NCBI GenBank assembly: GCA_005408345.1
Contig: SEMN01000126.1
Location: 558,001 to 622,000, forward strand
Source of the DNA: Macquaria australasica
Taxonomy: Eukaryota; Chordata; Actinopteri; Centrarchiformes; Percichthyidae
Reading direction: 5' to 3'
DNA length: 64,000 nt
In this document: positions 36,831-64,000 of the stretch, piece by piece
Layout of the letters: every line of letters begins with the position of its first letter
How positions within the stretch are numbered: position 1 is the stretch's first letter
Translations under genes and position numbers: made by a program
Notes under the pieces: generated by a model
What the model saw: only the letters and a program-made list of their open reading frames with translations
Told to the model about the DNA's origin: nothing
Database searches by the model: none

Positions 36831-39800
36831 TTGTGAGGAGAGATATCATAATTATACAATATTGTTGAGAAGGTACATGTTATAAATTCATGCCCCTGTG
36901 ATGTAATACTGATTAAATGAGCCAGCTGCAGTGTTCAACCTCTGTTTGGGTCGTCACAAATGATTAAAAACTGTATATTTCTTCCAAAGGATTCCAGGTA
37001 TCCACAAATCAAATAAGTTCAGACTCACCTCTGGAAAGGGCTCAAAGACTTGCTGCCATTCATATTCAAGAAGTTGCTTTAAAGATGGCTGCTTTCCAAA
37101 TTGCTGCCTGTCACATTAAACACAGGCTGCAGGGCCAGAAAATACATGAGGCAGATGATAAGTGATACACCAAGGAAAGTCAAAGTATTTTTTTTAGAGA
37201 TATATCTAAATACTTTCTGAATATTGTCAAGTATCACTGAGTTCATTTCAGTTCTGTGGACACTTGCTATGGCACGCAGATATCAAACATTGCAGATGGT
37301 GGAAAAATTAATATATGTTTTAATATTCCCTGCAGGCAGGGCCTGGTGTCCTGGCTTCTGTATGTGAACACTCAGGCAGATGTTTTCCAAGATAGGGCAT
37401 CTAAGTATGATTCATATTTGAAAAGTGTGAGACAAATTAAAACTAAAATTATTTTTTGGTCCTTCAATGAAACTGTAATGGTTCATTTTTAGCCACACTA
37501 GCGGCGTAGCACCAGGGATGCTGATGTTGGTCCACCACTTTGGCTACTTTCCACTTTCTAAAGGAACTCAACAACATGCTTGGAGCTGAAACAAAAAGCT
37601 GATCAATTGTTTCGTCAATCTATATAAACTAACTTAGCTACTATTGTCACAATCAATTCATTGTTTCAATAATTTTTCAAGCAAAATTGCCACAAATTTA
37701 CGGGTTCCAGCTTCTCAAATGTGAGGATTTATGACTTTTCTTCATCTTATGTGATAGAATGTCAAATATGATTGGTCGGACAAAACAAGCTATTTAAAGA
37801 CGTCACGTGGAGATTATATATTATACATTTTTCACTATTTTCTGACATTTTATATGGAAAACGATTGGAGGTGTCCTGGTAGCCCAGTGGTTATGATGCA
37901 TACGTAGCAGCCCCAATCATGTGTGCTCATTGCTTTTCTTCTTGTACCATGAAGTAGTCTGACATGATGATAAAGCAGCTGCTTTAAACCTTTTCTTTCC
38001 CATCTTCTGCATCTATCCAACCTTCTCTGTTTTCAGACAGCTCCTGATGGCTGGAAGAACTCTGTGCGTCACAACCTCTCCCTGAACAAGTGCTTTGTGA
38101 AGGTGGAGAACAAAAATGGGAACTCATCCCGTAAAGGCTGCCTGTGGGCTCTCAATCCAGCCAAGGTGGAGAAGATGCAGGAGGAGCTGCACAAGTGGCG
38201 TCGCAAGGACCCCGTCACTGTTCGCAGGAGTATGGCGAGGCCAGGTGGGTCACCTAAACTTATCGAATGATGTCAGTAAGGACAGAACAATAAGCAAATG
38301 AAGTGGAAAATAATGTTTTTGGTTTGTTTTACCATGAATTCATTACAAAAAGATTAAAAGATCATAATTTTAGTACATCGTATTTGATTCAAACTCTATT
38401 TGATACACACTACAGAAGACCTTGATCGTCTACTGGGAGAGAGACCGGACAAGCTCAGGTCTTACACCAACCCAGCTATGTTATCCAGAGTGGCCCCTGT
38501 CTACGGCACCACCTCGTCATCTTGCACCCCAGCCCAGCTTCAACCACCCTGCCTACCAATTCAGCGTCCACAGTATGCAAATATTCAACCTCAGCAACCC
38601 TGCTACCTTCCCCCCACCGCTGCCGCTCACCCCAGCAACTCATTTGCCCTGTACTTGCCCTGTGGACAGCCAGCAGCCGCTGGAAGCCTGAACTCACCCA
38701 TGGCTGGTAATATGCCACCTGTTTACAGTGCTGCCCTGCAGGCTGAGCACGGTATTGGCCCCAGGAGCATGCAGGACTTTCTGTTGGAGGGAGACGCCAG
38801 TTATGACATCGACACGCTCAACCCCAGTCTGACGGACCTGCAGCTGCAAGGTACGACGGTCAGATAGAGACGATATGATGGACAAAAAAAAACAAAACAA
38901 GCAGGAGACGAGGGATTTCACTGTGTACTACAATGCAAAAAGGCTGCAAATATTCACTTTAGATATTGGCACGGCTGACATTATCAGGGAATATTAGCTT
39001 ACAAGATAGCTCACAGAAATATCGGTATCTGTGTATCGGTACAAATGCAAAAGATATGTTTAAGGTCATTTAGGAAACAGTGTCTCAATTACATAGTTTG
39101 TCCACCAGGAAGCACTGACAAGTTTATTTTCCAACTTGTCAGTGCATAATGTTGGTCATAATTCTAACCAAATTTATTCCAAAACAAAAAAAAAGTTTAT
39201 ATTATGTGTTTATACTAAAAAAGGAATACCGGCTGGATTTGTCACTCGTTACATTAATAACGGCTATGTGCCATTTCGGTGTCCAACATTAGCATTAACA
39301 ATACCAGAACCCTGTCGCTGGCACATCTAAATGTACCACAGCTATTACTAATGCTATGAATCATGCCTGTGTTTGGCAAGTAAGAATGCCTGCGGTGAAA
39401 AGGTGTTTTGACAAGCTGAACATCCATGTTGGCCTTTACACGCAACCTGTGGTGAGAAGCAGGCGCGACATATAATAGAAATGTGAGCAGGGTTGGAAGC
39501 ATACGGTAAACTTCTTGGCTCAGCTGACGTTAGTGTTTCCTTATACGTAAATGATCCATGGTTTTTTCTATCACTTTATTGTCTTTATTCTCTAACACTC
39601 CTTTTTCACAGCAGACATTTGGACTTGTTATAGCAGGAAAAGCACAGTTAACATTAACGATGGCTCTGTTCTGTTCAAGTGTCCCAGTGAGTCATGACAG
39701 TGTGATTAACCCTTCTTCAGTAAAATGATTGCAACAATTCAGCAATAATTATTGTTTGCTGCTGAACAGTGACTGGTGGTGCTCTTTCAAAATACACCTG

Positions 39801-40150
39801 ATATTTCTTCATTTTTCTCAGGTAACTTGTGGGAGGAGTTGAGGGAGGACAGCCTGGTATCTGATCCACGAGTCACCACCACAACCCCGTCCACCACCTG
39901 CGCCCTGCAGGACCACCACGTCCAGACCAGCTGCCTGCAGGCCTCGCCTCCCGTCAGTCAGACGTCAGAGGGGACTGCCGTCGGTCGACGAAAAGCAGAG
40001 TATGAGGACGAAAACACAGGCAGTGGACGACACTTGGAGCAGCACGGCTGTTTGAACGGACTGCATCCTGTGGTTTGTTCAGGGGTGGAGAGTCTGGCTA
40101 GGTATCTGTCCTCCTGTACCACATCCATCTCCAAAGACCTGACTGTTTAG
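32681..40150 (+). CDS. foxn1: Forkhead box N1 transcription factor (nude / whn)
   Basis: Eight coding exons: 32681-32800, 34326-34652, 35580-35675, 36055-36176, 36458-36554, 38037-38244, 38416-38850 and 39822-40150 (577 residues; human 648). All junctions are GT-AG and phases agree. FOXN1 is the nuclear factor required for thymic epithelial differentiation in all jawed vertebrates. The forkhead domain spans about 216-312, from KPIYSYSILIFMALKN to VRRSMARP, with recognition helix WKNSVRHNLSLNKCF at about 260-274 and the FOXN1-type GCLWALNPAK. RFHPYRRQF in exon 2 matches the human FHPYKRPF motif. The acidic C-terminal activation part is kept (YDIDTLNPSLTDLQLQGNLW). The start ATG (MSDSPP) is 19 bases after a strong splice acceptor, so an upstream non-coding exon is implied. 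No truncation or frameshift. Convergent with unc119. Confidence 0.96.
33089..33523. mobile_element. R2 fold-back element, longer copy in foxn1 intron 1
   Basis: Left arm TTCAACATTTTGGGAAATAT with GAGAGTTAGATAAGAAGATT and AGCTTAGCTTAGCATAAATA. Right arm GACAGAACCAGGCTAG, then a worn TCTAATTCTCAGCAATAAAG. The centre includes CTGGACTATTTCTTGGCCGG, absent from the copy at 32070. Confidence 0.7.
34895..35425 (+). mobile_element. R4 element, foxn1 intron 2 copy
   Basis: Text such as CGATGAACCTAAAGAGAATT, GTTTCAGCTCATTGTTTAGC, AGATATTTCCCTCAGGAG and AATCAGTTATTGCAGG is shared in order with 40995-41517 and in reverse with 59800-60315. No open frame is shared between copies. Confidence 0.7.
36793..36826. 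repeat. (GT)n microsatellite in foxn1 intron 5
   Basis: About 17 GT units; read directly. Confidence 0.92.
37584..37868 (+). mobile_element. R6 element copy in foxn1 intron 5
   Basis: Starts GAGCTGAAACAAAAAGCTGA, contains CTCAAATGTGAGGATTTATG and CACTATTTTCTGACATTTTA, the last typical of this family. More complete in the centre than the copy at 28825, but very worn. Confidence 0.55.
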
Positions 40151-40994
40151 GCTCTCACACACTCCCTGACCATTCATGTGCTATATTAACCTGAATGGGG
40201 AATATTGTTGCAGGCAGCTTCATGCCACAGTATTAGCTTGGTGGTTATTTAATCCATCAAATCCTCTGTTTACTGCTGTGTGACAAGAGTCTGTGGAGGA
40301 ACTAGTTATAACGATATTCATTGTTTGCGTCCACTGTTACCAACAAGTTCATCTGATGAAAAAATAAGTTTGTTTGTCTGTTTCAATACACATTTCTCTT
40401 CCCCTAATATTTTATTTGCAACAGCTCCCGAATTAGCAATTAGCTAATAGGTTTGATAAATGGAAAAGTAAAAGGGGAAACACTAAAATTAAAATTCTTA
40501 TTGAAAACTCCATCGTTACATTTTTTGTGAATTTAGCTATTTACCTTTTACAAACCGTATCGTCACGTTGATTTACAAATTTCACATTATTGTGGTATTA
40601 ATATATTAATATCGATTGAGTTTTTTTGTCCTTTGTGAATCAGTTTTCATATTCAGTTTCATTTGATCTATTTCCAAGGGTTTAGTTCTTCCATATTAGA
40701 GTTTAAAAAACATAAACACACATAAATTGTTAGAGGATGTCCTCTGCTTAAGCACCTTATCATGACCTGGCTGCAACCTGGAACAAACAATTTCCTGGAT
40801 TATCATATGTGAACTGATGAAATTCACCTTTTAATGTTTTGATAACTTTGATTACATTCCCCCCCCCATGTGAATCTAAAAGGAGCCTGTTAGCTGACAC
40901 GCAGCTACACTAACAAACTAACTTACAAACCAGCTGTATCTGCAGTCAGCGGTCAGTCTGTGTTTAGATGGCAGAAACTAACACACAAAGAGCA

Positions 40995-41517
40995 AAGTGC
41001 AATGTGAAAACAATGGGACAGTGTGAAAGGGGTCGTTCGTTGTGATGAACCTACAGAGAATTATCACCTGAATCTGCAGCTCTGCTCGGAGCTTCGTAGC
41101 GAGTTTCAGCTCATTGTTTAGCTGTCTGGCTGCAACTTTACTTTTTTGGTTCACTCTCGCCGCTCTCATAACATCGTTTTCAGTAAAAAAAAAAAAAAAA
41201 AGATCTAAAACCCCACTGTACATGACCGCACACAGACACAGGAGCTTAAAAGCTAAAGAGATAGATATTTCCCTCAGAAGTTCAGAGCTAAAAGAGAGTG
41301 AATATTAGACTTCATCAGGCCATAAAGGACATAAACTCCAAATTAATCATAATGTTGCTCCGTAACTGCTGGATGTGTAAATAAGCAACTGTGTGCTAAC
41401 AAGTTCAACATATCAACTTTAAAGGTGATAGATAATATGTCAGTGTTGTGTTCAGAACTTGTTTCTGCTGCCCCCAAGTGGCCAAAAAAAAAAAAAAATC
41501 AGTTATTGCAGGTTTTA
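40995..41517 (+). mobile_element. R4 element, copy 3' of foxn1
   Basis: Same orientation and the same text order as 34895-35425 (TGATGAACCTACAGAGAATT ... TCAGTTATTGCAGG), with two A-runs near 41185 and 41487. Confidence 0.7.
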
Positions 41518-42201
41518 ACATTAAATACTATATTATTTGTTTAAGAACAAACCTGCGAGATTATGTATTTTACAGTCATATGGGCTCAGCATAAGAAAAG
41601 TTTTGCTTACACTGATGTCTAATGATAATGCTTGCCTGATGGATGGTGATAGGTGGTGTCATGGCAACAGTGCAGAGACTGTTGTCACAGCAGATGGCAG
41701 GAAAGACACTTTGTGACCTGCAGCTTGTTCCATACGAGGAACATTTCTGTCTGCATTTTAGTACTTGTGTTTTCTACATTAAGTAGCCTCACAAAATGAG
41801 GAAAAATACAATATAGACCATCTGCAAACTTGATATAACAGGTATTATTTCAGCACTTTGGGTTACTGAGTTTCAATGACGACTGTTTATGTAAAAGTAT
41901 TGTCATAAACTGATTAAAGAATTTTTAAATAAATCTGAAAAAACTTTCCTCATAAATATGTTTTCCTTACTGTTACGTCACTTGGATGTTTGGCCTTCAC
42001 TGTGCAGAATGATGTGAGTGGGAACGTTTCTCTGTGCTCGCTTTAAATCTCCAACAAGCATTTATTTTCAGTGAAGTAGGAGACATCTTAAAAAATTTTT
42101 TTTCAATTAGGGAGAAGTAGTAGAAATTTAATGTTTCGTCTTTTGTGAAAAAACAAACAAACAAACAATGGATATCAAGATTTCGAAAAAAAAATCCCAT
42201 A

Positions 42202-42207
42202 TTTATT
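42202..42207 (-). terminator. Candidate poly(A) signal of unc119
   Basis: AATAAA on the minus strand (TTTATT on plus), about 905 bases after the unc119 stop. Confidence 0.4.
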
Positions 42208-42826
42208 GCAGTGATGGAATTTCTGCTGTCAAAACTTTACATACTTTTTTCATTTCATACTTAAAACATCTTTCATAATTAAAGTATACACAGTGTTCAG
42301 TACTACAGAGACCGTACTGGATATCAAAATTGGTATCTGACTTTTAGCTAACGCAGGTTTTCTGACACTTCAAAGTGGCTATTTATTTAAAAAAATACTC
42401 CTGAAGTAGTACTATGAACATGAAAACATACAACAGTACACGTTTCTGTTTGTCATTCAAATGAGCGAAGACAGACCGAGATCGTGGGAGGAGGACTGAA
42501 TCATTCAGATGTGTGCTACTAGAAATTTAAGAAACTTCAGGAGTAGAAATGTAATGAGATTCCTATACAAACTATATAAATGTACATCTGAATGGATTCA
42601 TTATTATTCAACTTTTTTAGGGTAACTTCGTTTCTCACGGTGTGTTTCTGTCTCGTCTGGTTTAGTGAAGACAAACAAAACTCACTGTCGCCCTTTTCTC
42701 TTCACATTAATAGCTATCAAAACACACAAAATGTAAATTAATCGATGTTTTCCTGATGATCAAGTGGAACCCACATATACAGACTGAAATCGACAGTATG
42801 TACAGACACTGCATGTGTTTGCTGCC

Positions 42827-42877
42827 CACACACACACACTCTCTCTCACTCACTCACTCACACACACACACACACAC
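42827..42877. repeat. CA/CT/CACT compound microsatellite
   Basis: CA run, CT run, (CACT)n and a second CA run in the likely unc119 3' UTR. Confidence 0.9.
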
Positions 42878-43111
42878 TGATGCAAACTGATGATAAAACT
42901 GGCAGAATTTGATGTTCCTGCAAAGAGAGAAATCTATTGGTCTGGCAGCTGAATATCTGAATGGAAATTCAAGGAGTTAACAGGAGTGAGACGAGAGTGT
43001 TTAATGCCAGCGAACTGTCCATCAGTTCATCTGTTTCTGGTCCTGAAGTGGTACGTGGATGGTGGAAAATGTCTAGAACAGGGAGGAGTGAAACGTGGAA
43101 GGTGATCTTCC

Positions 43112-59181
<16,070 letters not shown>

Positions 59182-59799
59182 GTCCAGCAGAAGAGGGCTG
59201 TTTCGGTGTGCAACCTGACGGGAACTGAGGCTTTCTGATGCTCTCGGCGTCGTCGCCGCAGGAGCTGATTTACTTGCGTCGCAGCCTTTAGTTGCGCGCT
59301 GGCTAATACACCTTACAGCAAACAGGCTCTGTGCTGGTACAAGAATAACTCATTCTCCGTGCCTCCTCCCCTCCTCGATCCGGTAAAAGATAAAAATCAG
59401 CCCTTAGCTCCCTCCCTCCCGCGCTCAAGGCTCATCGGCTCTCTCACAAGCTATTTAATCCAAATCCTGTGGCTTTAAACCGACCAGCGGTGCGTGGCTG
59501 ACAGTCTGCGCGCCTCGTCATCTGCTGATACACCAGTGCGTGCATGGCTGAGCTTTACTCAGGAACAGTAACTGAGGTAAGCAGAGAGGGGAGCTAATTA
59601 ATCAGAAAACTGTTTATGTCTGTGCTAAATGACAGTTTCTCTCCTTTAGAAGTATAAGGTATAGGTTCACACTGTGCATTTTAGCTTCCCAAAAGCTAAA
59701 GCTGAAATTAGATATCTTCTTGAGGTTTGGCTCTGTAGCATTGCACACCTCAACAGGTAAGGTAATCATCACGTGTCGTGTTTTTAAAGAAGTATCAAC

Positions 59800-60315
59800 G
59801 TTACTCTTTTTTTTTGGCCACCTGGGGGAAGCACACCAACCTCTAAACATAACATTCACATACTGTATTATCACCTTATGATGTTGTTATGCTCACTAAC
59901 AATTATCCTTTCAGCAGACACTGAAGAACATTAGCATTCATTTGGAGTCATGTTTCTGGCTTCCTGACTGATGTAAGTACAATATTTACACTGATTTTAG
60001 CTCAGTTTTGGACTCCGCCAACTCCTGAGGGAAATATCTGGCTTTAGCTGCTAAATGCTCCACTATGTTCACCAGCTAGTCCTTAACTTTGTCGGCCTGT
60101 AGTGTGGTGCAGGGCAGGTAGTGCACAGTGCGTTTATCAGAGCTTTTTTCAGAGCTGCCTGCAGCCACTAGAGATGAGGTTGTTGAGAGCAGTGAGACGA
60201 CCAAAACTGCAAAGTTGTGGGCCAGAAAACCAAAACAGTTAGCTAAAAGAGCTGAGAGACACTGCAGAGCTGGGGGGCAATTCTCCATGGGTTCGTCACT
60301 ATGAGCGTCTTCTTT
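59800..60315 (-). mobile_element. R4 element, reverse copy
   Basis: Read in reverse: GTGACGAACCCATGGAGAAT, CAGATATTTCCCTCAGGAGT and CCCCAGGTGGCCAAAAAAA, the same order as in the copies at 34895 and 40995. Clearly diverged from both. Confidence 0.6.
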
Positions 60316-60438
60316 CACATTGCACATATTCCTTTGATCCATTGTTAATAAAAAATGTTAATTAGTGACACAAATGTCCACTTATAACACAACAAAAATA
60401 CACAAAAGCAGGGAAACAAAGATGAAGATAAGACAATC

Positions 60439-60444
60439 TTTATT
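60439..60444 (-). terminator. Candidate poly(A) signal of the beta-crystallin gene
   Basis: AATAAA on the minus strand (TTTATT on plus), about 790 bases after the stop at 61234. No nearer AATAAA was seen. Confidence 0.3.
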
Positions 60445-61233
60445 TCATTTTTTTTCATTGGAAAGTCGCTTTCCAGATGCCAGCATCCCTGAGAAAGTGT
60501 AAAATGCAAATCTTCTGGACAGCCCCATCAATGAGCTGAAACGGGCCAGCCAAAAGATATTCACTTCTGCAAAACACAACCCTGCACAGCCACCGTTCTC
60601 TTGTTTAATCACAGACTGGCCAGTACCCTCCTCCTGTCTCTGAAGTGAGCCTTTTGCTTAGTGATGAGGAGATAGTGCCTCCCTCTGCTTGGCACACTTA
60701 CTGCAGGGCATGTGCAGAGCTGAGAGCTGTCCGTGGTAGTACTCTGTGGGGAGTGATATGATTGTTTATCCCTCTACTCTCTAAAATCTGTGAATCCCAG
60801 GAGACGGAGAGCGCTTATTGTCATCGTTTCAGCTAGAAACACATAAGCGAGTAAATTAAAATAAAATAAAATGGTTATAATAGCATTGAAACAAACTAAT
60901 AAACACAAACTATCAACTTAAATCTGCTAATCCCCTATAATCCCACTTTCATAAATATGATAAATCATATCATCTTTCTATGAGGTCTGTAGACAGAGAA
61001 CATTGCTACCGTTTTTACAGGTGTTACAGTTACTCTGGAAGTCTGTGACAAGCAGATCTTCTTGTCAGAATCATTCATGATGCCGCATACTCCCGAATCC
61101 TACCAGTAAAAGCAATAACAATATTCAAAAGCCGTTAGCTTGTGTGGCTGAGTGGCTGCTGAAGAATTTCCAAGGGATGGTTAGCAGCATGGCAAGCCTG
61201 ACCCCTTGCTATTCCCTCCTGCTGGACTCCTCT

Positions 61234-63037
61234 CTATGCGGTCATCTCAAAGCAACCCCTGCGGTGCGTCTGCATGTCTCTCACCCTGCGGATGGACTGG
61301 ATCTGGGGGTGGTGGGCTCCCCATTCATTCCAGTGCTTGTAAGGGCCCATTTCAAACACATACTGGTAGCCACGGTAGCCAGGGTACTGGTAGCCCACCC
61401 AGCTGTGTGGGGAAGTAGAGAGAAACACATGTGAGCCACAAAGCTCTACTTATGTTTTTCTTGTTTTGTCAAGAGGGAATTTAAACCTGTATAGACACAC
61501 CACTACTCTTACTTTACCAATATTATTACGCAAGTGAAGCTTAAGTCAGTTTCTCTGACCTTTAGGCCACCACAGCCTTCCTGCTAGATAGAAACAACCC
61601 CAGAGAGACGACTTACGTCCCGCCGGTGACCTGAATGCTGGCAACACGGTCCTGGAAGCCGTAAGACCACAGGCTTGGAATATCCTCATCACACACCTCC
61701 ATCTTACGGCCCTCGAAGTTTGGACATTCATACAGGCAAATCTTGTGGTCCTGGTGATCCTGTAAGATACAAACATCAGAACCAGAATCAGAATCAGGTT
61801 TATTGCCAAGTAGGTTTTCACTTACAAGGAGTTTGCCAGACAAAACAAGTCCTGCAAAAGTCAAGAATCATAAATAAAATAGAAATTTATATTATATGAA
61901 AAATGTGTAAAATATATCTGTTTTTAAACAGAAAAGAGCTGTACAGTGTTTAAAACGAAGAGGATGGAATGTGCAAATGTTCACAAATGTTGCAAATGTG
62001 CAAACATCACTTTCAAGTTTTACCACTTTTTTGATACAGATACTGTAGATGTTGTTGGTGCAGCTTCTGGTTCACTCTCTGTCCCAGATTTTAGCCAATA
62101 AAGAGATTTAAAACAAGAAAAGTCCAGTCAGGATCACTATACTTACATGAGAGTATGCATGAATACAGTTAGTGTTATGTAATATTGATTACTGGTTTGA
62201 ATGTAGATGTTGTTTTAGAAGCCAACACCAAACCTCTGGGGGAAAACTGAGTACTCGTAGTTTTATTTGTCTGAAAATTGTCAAATTGAAACATAGTGGC
62301 ATGTCTGCTAATAAAAGATTTAATCCAAAAATACTTGCAGCAGAATGAACCTATAAGTAACTGCAACCATGAAAATCACTTTCCCTCAAGAAAATGGATG
62401 TGAGGTGCAAATGGAGTTAGACAACAGTGGTAAAAATCATCACTTGCAGCCACAATAGACAGGAAATGGGGCGCAGAAAAAACCCCTGCAGGCTGATCCC
62501 AACTTACCATTCGGACGGGCCTGACCGACATGAAGCGGTCACACCTGTAGCTGTTGGACCAGGTGTCCCAGCGGGGATACTCTCCCTTCTCCAGCATGAA
62601 CATCTCACCAGTCATGTTCTGCTGCTCATAACCCACCCAGCTGGATAGATAGATAGACAGATAGATATGTTAGTTTTAATAAGTTAGGGAAAAGATATAC
62701 AGTGTTGAAACACATATTTTGGCAGGTTTGGTGACTTACGGTCCACACTCCACCCTGATGGAGCCGATTCTGTCGAAACCCTTCTCGCACAGGTTACGGC
62801 ACTCTCCAAACAGGTCCATCCTACGGCCTTGGAAGTTCTCACATTCATAGAGGTATATCTGAAAAGTAAAACAGGCCGAATGCATTCATTTCTGAAGTCA
62901 AATATTTTCAATGCACCATTAGTTTATGTAGTTTTTAGGGTAAGCCGATTAATAGTAAACAGTAGAAGTACCTTGTGATTGTGCAGCCCCATGGCAGAGT
63001 GGCTGCCAATGCTGCCCTGAGCACCTGAGTGAGACAT
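61234..63037 (-). CDS. crybb1l: Beta-crystallin, B1-like
   Basis: Five coding exons in transcript order: 63037-62972, 62858-62740, 62640-62508, 61759-61617, 61402-61234 (209 residues; phases agree, GT-AG). A structural lens protein of the beta/gamma family. After a 22-residue arm (MSHSGAQ...LHNHK) come four Greek-key motifs, one per exon as is typical: IYLYECENFQGRRM, WVGYEQQNMTGEMFMLEKGE with YPRWDTWSNS, ICLYECPNFEGRKME, and WVGYQYPGYRGYQYVFE with HWNEWGA. A basic B-type C-terminal arm (RRVRDMQTHRRG) follows. It is closest in wording to CRYBB1/CRYBB3, and I think it belongs to the fish crybb1-like group; the exact paralogue number is not determinable here. An acceptor (AG at 63047-63046) just above the ATG shows that a non-coding first exon lies further right. 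Confidence 0.9.
62642..62668. repeat. (GATA)n microsatellite at a crystallin splice acceptor
   Basis: GATAGATAGATAGACAGATAGATA directly upstream (in gene sense) of the exon 3 acceptor at 62641, so the pyrimidine tract of that acceptor is (TATC)n. Confidence 0.88.
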
Positions 63038-63045
63038 GATCAGAT

Positions 63046-63898
63046 CTAGAGAGAGAGAAGAAGAAGCACAAAGTCAGTCAGCCATTTTCAGAGATCTCTG
63101 TGGGCTTATGAAGAGGGTAATTACTGTTTCTTGACTGCTGGAATACAGCATGTACTCCAATTCAACGAAATGTGGTGTGTAAAAAAATGCAGGTGTGTGA
63201 GCACAAGGACTCTTTTTTGTTGATAAGAGTCACTGGAGGGATCCTTCAGCTGCACAAGCCTACATTCATCTAACATTCAGGATTATGTCACTATCGCAGC
63301 TGTCCAAAGGCGCTCAGCAAATGTCATGAACTGAAGCACCCTTTGAGATTTAAATGTAATGAAAGCCTTTAAAAGAACCAAAATCAGCTCAAACACTTTT
63401 TTGCATTAATGCTAAAAGGGAACATTTTGTTTCTTGAACAGCAGTTCTTCATACTGTATCTCTTCTGTTGATGTTCACATACCTTTAAAGCAACATAGGA
63501 AAAAATTTACCTTTATTTTGTGATGGGCATACTGTGAAATCACACTTAATTTATGCCCTCAAGAACAGTCTGAATGTGCATCCTGATGAAGGCTTTAAAG
63601 AGTTAACTAGCACCAGGCTGAAAAGCAGTGTTTCACCTCTGACCATAATCACTGATTGCTCCTGTAACCACACCCAACAATGATGTCACGGTGTACTGAC
63701 ACACCCTGGAGTACACTACTACATCACTGCAGCAAGGTGAGACGTTAAACCACTGGACGTCATCAAAAACAAGATTTTCACGGGGTGTTCAGCTGCTCCT
63801 CTCTTTTGGACTTCTTCTGTTCTATAACGTTTATAAACCTCAAGGCTGAGTGTCTTTTCTCGTCTTTTTTTCCACCCGATTTAAATTTGATAAGTAAA
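63046..63898. other. Upstream region of the crystallin gene; possible shared promoter
   Basis: Should contain the crystallin 5' UTR exon, intron and promoter, none of which I can fix. A half-site resembling a Maf response element (ATTTGCTGAG on minus, about 63310-63320) is present; Maf sites are usual in crystallin promoters, but a 10-base match proves little. Confidence 0.35.
63830..63837. promoter_or_regulatory. Palindromic TATA box TTTATAAA
   Basis: Reads TTTATAAA on both strands. On plus it is about 62 bases before the ATG at 63899. On minus it faces the crystallin gene. Confidence 0.35.
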
Positions 63899-64000
63899 AT
63901 GGAGAAAAAGTAAGCAGATGTCTGCAATAATGTGCATGCAAGCATTTGTTAAACAATTGTGTCTTTGAACATAACTCTGCATTTCCAGTAAAAGTGGAGT
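63899..64000 (+). CDS. Possible first exons of an unidentified plus-strand gene (partial)
   Basis: ATGGAGAAAAA at 63899-63909 is followed by GTAAGC. An acceptor (TGCATTTCCAG) at 63988 opens a second exon that continues the frame: M-E-K-N-K-S-G, then the window ends. The intron would be 79 bases, a normal size for fish. TTTATAAA lies upstream at a fitting distance. A tiny first coding exon, a TATA box and a head-to-head crystallin neighbour suggest another crystallin (in human, CRYBB1 and CRYBA4 are head-to-head). That is inference: seven residues carry no family signal. Confidence 0.3.

Larger units (their letters stand above)
40151..43111. other. Convergent 3' region foxn1/unc119
   Basis: No coding exon. 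Holds the foxn1 3' UTR (a possible AATAAA at 41928, far from the stop), an R4 copy at 40995-41517, and the unc119 3' UTR on the minus strand from 43111 down to about 42200. The CA/CT tract at 42827-42877 lies in that UTR. Confidence 0.65.
59182..61233. other. Gap between unc119 5' end and the crystallin 3' end
   Basis: 59182-59520 is the likely unc119 5' UTR and promoter: moderately CpG-rich, no TATA box seen. 59800-60315 is an R4 copy in reverse. The crystallin 3' UTR probably ends near a minus-strand AATAAA at 60439-60444. Confidence 0.6.

Overview
The window reads as nuclear DNA of a ray-finned fish, most likely a percomorph teleost. It is AT-rich with compact intron-exon genes, many (CA)n/(GT)n arrays, and several dispersed non-autonomous elements that I recognise from percomorph genomes (recognition from memory, not searched). 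There is no sign of bacterial, organellar or viral gene content.

Layout, left to right: (1) 1-2546 (+), the last six coding exons of sarm1 (SAM-SAM-TIR NADase), beginning before the window. (2) 6482-10674 (-), slc46a1, the proton-coupled folate transporter, six coding exons, tail-to-tail with sarm1. (3) 14095-23157 (+), slc13a2, the sodium/dicarboxylate cotransporter, 13 coding exons, divergent from slc46a1. (4) 32681-40150 (+), foxn1, the forkhead factor of thymic epithelium, eight coding exons. (5) 43112-59181 (-), unc119, a carrier of lipidated cargo, five coding exons with a first intron of about 14.2 kb. (6) 61234-63037 (-), a beta-crystallin (crybb1-like), five coding exons, one for the N-terminal arm and four for the Greek keys. 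(7) A possible start of another plus-strand gene at 63899, running off the window.

From established knowledge, SARM1-SLC46A1-SLC13A2-FOXN1-UNC119 is also the order and orientation on human 17q11.2, so five neighbours are preserved between fish and human. The crystallin next to unc119 is the break, because PIGS follows UNC119 in human. The genes do not form one pathway. They cover axon degeneration, folate uptake, dicarboxylate uptake, thymus development, photoreceptor trafficking and the lens.

The sequence between genes is mostly unremarkable single-copy DNA with relics of at least five element families: R1 'GTGGTGGAAG', R2 fold-back 'TTTTGGGAAATACGCTT', R3 'TTAAAGGATAGGTTCACA', R4 'GATGAACCTACAGAGAATTA', R6 'AGCTGAAACAATTAGTTGAT', plus a tRNA-like element R5. 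The points most worth a second look are a GC-AG intron in sarm1, a 27/30-bp minisatellite starting at the slc46a1 exon 1 splice donor, a (GT)n array that is itself the splice donor of slc13a2 exon 4, two direct R4 copies bracketing the functional exons of foxn1, and a palindromic TATA box beside the possible divergent gene at the right edge. I found no clear previously undescribed system.
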